Shown here: in pieces, positions 59,311 to 64,000 of the stretch
How positions within the stretch are numbered: position 1 is the first letter of the stretch
Layout: every line of letters starts with the position of its first letter
Assembly (NCBI RefSeq): GCF_004379255.2
Contig: NC_056048.1
Location: forward strand, 14,283,197 to 14,347,196
Length of the DNA stretch: 64,000 nucleotides
Reading direction: 5' to 3'
DNA from: Salvia splendens
Lineage: Eukaryota > Streptophyta > Magnoliopsida > Lamiales > Lamiaceae
Notes under the pieces: generated by a model
Database searches by the model: none
What the model saw: only the letters and a program-made list of their open reading frames with translations
Told to the model about the DNA's origin: nothing
Translations under genes and position numbers: made by a program

Positions 59311-61618
59311 ATGAAGAACCAGAACATTCCCACCCAACCTCGCCAGAAGCGCACCATACCACAAAGGGAGGCAATCGGGGAAACGTCAGGAGCGGCAGTT
59401 AGAAGGATTCAAGAGGAATCGAGAGCCGCGATGACTCAGAATTAAGGCCAAGCCACCTCTCCGACCATTATTGCGGCCACGACGGCCGATAATCTCATTC
59501 CAGAAGAGATTATGAGAGAATTTCTCAGCAGATTCGGCCAGGGTGTGAACGCAAGTGAGATTTTTGCGCTAATGGCCGCGGTTTGCCAAGATGAGAAGAT
59601 GGCCGAAACCCTAACCCCATTAACAATTCCTCCGAGACCCCAAACGTTAGTTGAGATTTCCACAGCCCGAGCACTAACCTCACTTAAAAATGCCCCGAAT
59701 ATGGAGGGATTAAAAGGTGTGTGGAAGTCAGGGGAGCCGATACATCTGGTAGGAAGTCGACAGAAAGAGGCGTTGAAGAGCCAGAGGAGGTAGGTGTGTC
59801 AGGGAGGAATAGAATGGAAGAAGAAGAGGAGGGGGAAGCCGATGAACTACAAGTCATGTTAGAAAAAATGTTAGGTAACCCCGACGATGCAGAGTCATTA
59901 ACTGGTCACGGTGGAGTTGATATTGAGAGAGAGAAAGTAGAAACAATGGTCGAGACCGACATTGTTGTTCTTGATGATGTCACTTCAGACGAAGAGAAAG
60001 GCCTAAGAGATGAGAGACTGGTTAGAAGGCGGTAGAGACAACTCAAGCGAATGGAAGAAACAACTGCAGAGGCAGGGGAAGAGCCTAGTGCCCGAAAAGA
60101 AGATTGTCCCGTGGACAGGGAGGCTCTAACAGGGGAAGATTTGGATGACCACTACGTTTCAGAGAGGAAATGAAAAGGAAAGCAGGTGGCTAAACCCACT
60201 TCCAAGAAACCCTGCCAAACACCTGCAAGTTTGGATGTCTCAGCTGCTGATCTAGAAGCAACTATGGTCCCCTTTGACCAAATGTCGGAGTCAGAGGTGT
60301 CGTGGAAAAAAGATGAAGAAGAAGTTAAGATGGATAATCCCCGAGTAGAGGATGAGGCATTTGAAAGATTGGAAATCCTGGTGACAAAAAGATTACTGTA
60401 TGATATGGCCAAATTCGAGGACCCTAAGCAGAGTGGAGCGTACAAAGGGTGACTGTCTAGCGGAAAGATGGCTATATCGGGAAGGAAGCTGTGTATCGAG
60501 GATCTACGGGACCTCGGTGTGGATGTCAGGTTCACTCAACACCTTGTGCAAATAGGATTCTAGTGGCTTCTGGGCGGTTTTTCCGAAGATGTTCCGGTGT
60601 CTCTGGCTCGGGAGTTCTTCATAACCTTTACATTCAAACCAACCGAAGATCCTGACGCAGATTCTGTCTCTTTCCGATTGTTCACTTAAGAGTTCACATT
60701 GAGTATCAGGGAGTTTTCCCTACTGTTGGGCCTCTTCACGGCAGACGAAGATGAAAAGGGTGAATGGAATGAGAGAGCCATCGGCCCACCAAAGAAGACC
60801 AAGGGATTCAGCGTTGAGGAGGCTTGGAACAAGTAGCCCAGGGGAGAGGGGATAAGTTCAAAACAGGGACCTCAAAAGGTTCACACATCACTGATCCCTC
60901 CCTGCGATTGGCTCAAGTCTACATCAGATACAATCTCTTGGGACAGGTCGGAGCCACTCTCACCACACCGGAGCTCTATTTCATGTGGTGTATGGTCAAA
61001 GGAGTTAAGGTGCACTTAGGTTATTGGATAGCCCACGCTTGCCATGCGGTCCGATCCCATCCTGATCGCCATTTGCTCACATGTCACCTGCTGGGAGCAT
61101 TCTTGAGAAGAAACATCGTGATGAGTGTAGCCGACACGGTCATCAATCTGCCTATGTGCAACACGTCAGAGAGCTTCGGTCTCCCTTACTTCTTCAACAC
61201 CGGAATCACATTGCTTACAGTTGGTGAAGTAAATTTCTACGGAGACAGAGGCCAGGAGGTGATGGCTGTGCAGCAAGAGCGAGCGGAGGAGACATCCTCA
61301 CCAAAGGAGAGCGAAGATGACTGGAAGAAAAGGATAGAAACAATGCTGATCAAGCTGGGCGAGGCTGCTGACTTGCAGAGACGGATTAGTGAGGAGCAGA
61401 CGACGAAGATGACCAAGGCCATTGAGGTGATGCTAAAAATGATATATGTGGTCGAACACCGAATGTCCTCGGCGCAGCCGCCCGTTGCTACCCCTGATCG
61501 GCACTTATCTGTTCAACCAGTCAGACCACCCCAGCCTAAGGTCAGGAAGGATACTGCAACACCACCACCACCAAGAGGAGCACCCCAGAAATCTGGTCCC
61601 CGCAGGGGCCAGAATTGA
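59311..61618 (+). pseudogene. Element D post-pol ORF (Athila 'env-like' position)
   Basis: ATG 59311 (MKNQNIPTQPRQKR). The N-terminal part reaches 59793 with one TAA. A frameshift near 59720 enters the acidic block (EEEEEGEADELQVML, VTSDEEKG), followed by stops near 60035 and 60173. Then AFERLEILVTKRLLYDMAKFED and the transposon-protein-like segment (LVQIGF, WLLGGF, LAREFFITFTF, SVSFRLF). After a shift near 60830: YFMWCMVKGVKVHLGYWI, CHLLGAFLRRN, a short coiled coil and a Pro-rich end, terminating at 61616-61618. No signal peptide or membrane segment is evident. Confidence 0.8.
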
Positions 61619-61722
61619 TCACCCCCAGAGTAACCAAGTAATTTTTAGTTTCTGTTTTAGTTTTTAGTCTTTTTTCAGTTTTAGTTTTGTTTAGTTTGCA
61701 TGCTAGGTTGTTGTTTCTGTGC

Positions 61723-61763
61723 CTTCTCCCACTTAGGCCATGGCTTGGCCTAAGTGTGAGAAG
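61723..61763 (+). other. 41-nt stem-loop (element D, copy 1)
   Basis: 18-base arms (CTTCTCCCACTTAGGCCA and TGGCCTAAGTGTGAGAAG) complementary except at one position, loop TGGCT. The strongest hairpin of the set. Confidence 0.85.
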
Positions 61764-61808
61764 TTTGTATACCTAGTCTGCTGTGTTTCTTGTGTTTCTC
61801 TTACGTAT

Positions 61809-61849
61809 CTTCTTACACTTAGCCCATTGCTTGGCCTAAGCGTGAGAAG
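61809..61849 (+). other. 41-nt stem-loop (element D, copy 2)
   Basis: Arms CTTCTTACACTTAG and CTAAGCGTGAGAAG. The change to TA in the 5' arm gives one G-U pair and restores the A-U pair at the position mismatched in copy 1. Upper stem CCA/TGG, loop TTGCT. Confidence 0.8.
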
Positions 61850-61880
61850 ATTTTTTTGTTTATGTTCGTGGTGCTTTTGC

Positions 61881-61921
61881 CTTTTTACACTTAGCTCAAT
61901 GCTTGGTCTAAGTGTGAGAAG
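61881..61921 (+). other. 41-nt stem-loop (element D, copy 3)
   Basis: Arms CTTTTTACACTTAG and CTAAGTGTGAGAAG, with two G-U pairs replacing G-C pairs. Upper stem TCA/TGG, loop ATGCT. Confidence 0.8.
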
Positions 61922-61979
61922 TGTGTGCCTTGTTGTTTTTTCTGTTTTTCTGTTGTGTTGCCACTAACTGACATGCTTT

Positions 61980-62033
61980 CCACTTCATGAGGATTGCTTG
62001 GGGACAAGCGTAAATGAAGTGGGAGGGGGGAAG
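61980..62033 (+). other. Hairpin with internal polypurine tract (element D)
   Basis: CCACTTCAT pairs with ATGAAGTGG around an inner GCTTGGGGACAAGC hairpin, and is directly followed by GGGAGGGGGGAAG. Conserved in A (19756-19808). Confidence 0.65.
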
Positions 62034-63438
62034 CAGTTAGTGCAGTCAGTGTCTTGTACATATTCTGTTAGGTCTAGGAGTTGTTAGTTTCTTTTTAAGA
62101 TCTGTGTTTTGTATAACTGGTATAATGAATAGCAAAAGCCCCTTAGGAAGAGTAATTGAAGAGGAAATACATGCTGATTTGTGAATCCTTCTTCCTTAAT
62201 AAATCTAAGTCAGTTGGAAGAAGTAAGGACGATAGAAAATGCCTGAATTTAAGCTTATTGTGAAGCCCTCTTAAAAGTGAGTTATAAGCCTAGAGTAGAA
62301 TACTTTCTACTAAACACTTAAAAAAAAAGAGTGGCTGCCATTGATGCTACAGGAGAAATGACATAGATAGTCCTAAAGGCAATAGGGTAGCTATTTTGAG
62401 CTTTATTCTTTCAAACTTGTTGTACCTGCCTCATTGGAAAGGCACCCCTTAGTGAACTATTTGGGCTTGTACTAAACTGTATCCATTTATTGGAACCTTT
62501 AGCCTTCATGCCATGTGAACAAAAGGGCAGGGATGGAGTAGCTCGATGGTAGGGGGTAAAGACAGATTTAGTGGCAAAGAAAACAAATGAAGGAAATGTT
62601 AGAGATAATAAACGGGCAGGGAAAGTTGTAACTTGACCCGAGAACAATAGTTAGAATATGGGCAGAAAAAAAGAGACATATGTTACCAGGCCCAGTAAAA
62701 AAGAGAAAACAATAATATATGAAAAAAATGGGCAGGAACAGTTTTACCTGACCCAAGAAAAAATATAGAACGGGCAGAAAAAAAAATTATGGCCCAGTGA
62801 AGCAAAGAAAAAAAAGGCTAAGAAGCCAATGAACATCTCCATAAGGTTGGGAAAGATAAAATCATACACGGGAGTTTGTTACTAAGCTTTGCCCCTAAGT
62901 TCACATGTCCGCGTCATGTTTCACCTATATTGCTGAACTTAGATCCTTAGGATTCTCACCGTTAAACACTGTAAGCCACTAGCCCCATTACAACCCAATG
63001 AAAGACCTTAAGGAACTATTTTGTGGCATCGATCTTAAGGCATCAATGGTATGGCAGAATGAAGAGCGAATGATCATTACGTCCCTGTGAGCAATGAGTG
63101 ATCGTGTGAACCTAACAGAGGCAAAATTTTAGGCTATCTTGACGAACTGACAGCTTGACTAAAGTAGAAGAAGTGAGAGGGAGGAATCTGAGGCTGTAGA
63201 TGCTTGGATTGACCTTAAACTTGTGGGGATGACTGCTAGGAAAAAATATCAGTTTATGCGCTTTTGTGTTTGTCTTTTCGTTGTTTTGTGTTTTCTGTTT
63301 GTTTTCTTTTTCTGCGTCTAGGTCTAGGAGTTTTTCTTTCTTAGGTTGGTTAAAAGGGGAGGACGCATTGAAACTTGCCTTATTTCTTATTTTTGTCTTT
63401 CATACTTGAGGACAAGTATGGTTTAAGTGTGAGCAGTT

Positions 63439-64000
63439 TGATAAGGCTCGTTTCATGCATCTATTTTACGTGTAAATTCTGTGATTTCAACGGTGCTAAC
63501 ATGCATATATAAGTCCAGGTGTGTGAAAAATCTGCCAGACCCAGGAATGAAGGACAATTACTAGGGCAAAGGAAATCGAGAAGAAAAGTGAAGAAAATGA
63601 GCAAATTCCGCGAGGGTACAATCGTCAAATCAAGATTACCGTTGCCCTAGGGATTGGAGCCACACCTATAAATACCAGGAAGCTTATGAATTTAAGGAAG
63701 ACTTAGTTAGAGAATTTCCTTGGGTATTTCCGGCTCGTTCTTCACACTTTCACTCACGCACTTGGTTCTATGGTGATTTGGGGTAGTTAGTGGTGGTTTT
63801 TGTTTAGTTTAGCTGAAGGTGTATCACCACTCCGAGAAGGAGTGAAGAAACAATTTACTTTCTGCACGTACTCTTATCTCGCCGATTTCCTTGCCGGAAA
63901 TTCGGCAATACGTGTGTTTAGATCGGAAATTCGGCAATACGAGTTTTAAACAATTTCCTTGCTTAGATTTCTGTTAATCGTTCGAATCTGGAATACGTGT
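63439..64000 (+). repeat. Element D 3' LTR, cut by window end and internally rearranged
   Basis: Matches the 5' LTR from TGATAAGGCTCG to about 63892 with about ten substitutions. From there to 63965 the order is scrambled: a GGAAATTCGGCAATACG unit occurs twice, and roughly 200 bp of the 5' LTR version are missing, before it resumes at CTTAGATTTCTGTTAATCG. Confidence 0.88.

Larger units (their letters stand above)
61619..63438 (+). other. Element D 3' noncoding region
   Basis: Non-coding, 1.8 kb. Holds three 41-nt stem-loops (61723-61921), a hairpin plus polypurine tract (61980-62033), degenerate ~70-bp repeats with CGGGCAG and ACCTGACCC motifs (62610-62810), and the CATACTTGAGGACAAGTATG hairpin (63401-63420) followed by TTTAAGTGTGAGCAG just before the 3' LTR. 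Confidence 0.8.
51162..64000 (+). mobile_element. Athila-type gypsy element D (runs past the window end)
   Basis: 5' LTR 51162-52601, PBS 52604-52621, gag, protease, RT/RNase H, integrase, post-pol ORF, 1.8-kb 3' noncoding region, 3' LTR from 63439. All ORFs carry stops or frameshifts. The right flank lies outside the window, so the target duplication cannot be checked (left flank GTTAC). Confidence 0.95.

Overview
This is nuclear DNA of a flowering plant, most likely a eudicot: one spliced host gene with GT-AG introns sits in AT-rich sequence with plant-type Stowaway MITEs, a Helitron, a copia remnant, and about 45 kb of Athila-type Ty3/gypsy retrotransposons. The Athila elements use a tRNA-Asp-type primer site and have an extra ORF after pol. 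I could not fix the species.

Host gene (3172-11078, minus strand): a complete 12-exon gene for a 994-residue JmjC histone H3K9 demethylase of the KDM3/JMJ25 (IBM1-like) family. The exon phases close exactly, the RING-like and second zinc clusters are present, and the Fe(II) ligands H683, D685 and H925 are intact. Flanking sequence holds MITEs, low-complexity DNA, a 221-bp Helitron and a tandem duplication of about 0.4 kb.

Nested transposon cluster (13.9-45.1 kb): a minus-strand copia pol relic is cut by plus-strand Athila element B. B's 5' LTR was later split by minus-strand Athila element A (17299-31084, complete LTRs, CTGCT target duplication). B's post-pol ORF was split by element E (36064-42229). 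Removing E together with one ACCT copy rejoins the B ORF in frame. B has lost RT, RNase H and most of integrase; E carries no pol at all and is a gag-only element. B's 3' end is reduced to about 90 bp of LTR abutting a PIF/Harbinger-type Myb/SANT ORF that keeps only a right terminus.

45.1-51.1 kb: AT-rich intergenic DNA with several Stowaway MITEs (one nested in another), minisatellite-like repeats and a short MULE transposase exon relic.

51.2-64.0 kb: plus-strand Athila element D, in the order LTR, PBS, gag, protease, RT, RNase H, integrase, post-pol ORF, long 3' noncoding region, and a 3' LTR cut by the window end. It is broken by stops and frameshifts.

Most notable signal: in the 3' noncoding regions of D, E and A (three separate families) there are two or three copies per element of a 40-41-nt stem-loop. 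The lower stem is 14 bp, and the short upper stem varies by paired changes (CCA/TGG, CCG/CGG, CTA/TAG). Its 3' arm shares an AAGTGKGAG core with the segment just before the 3' LTR and with an internal polypurine tract. It looks like a conserved structural element of this retrotransposon lineage.
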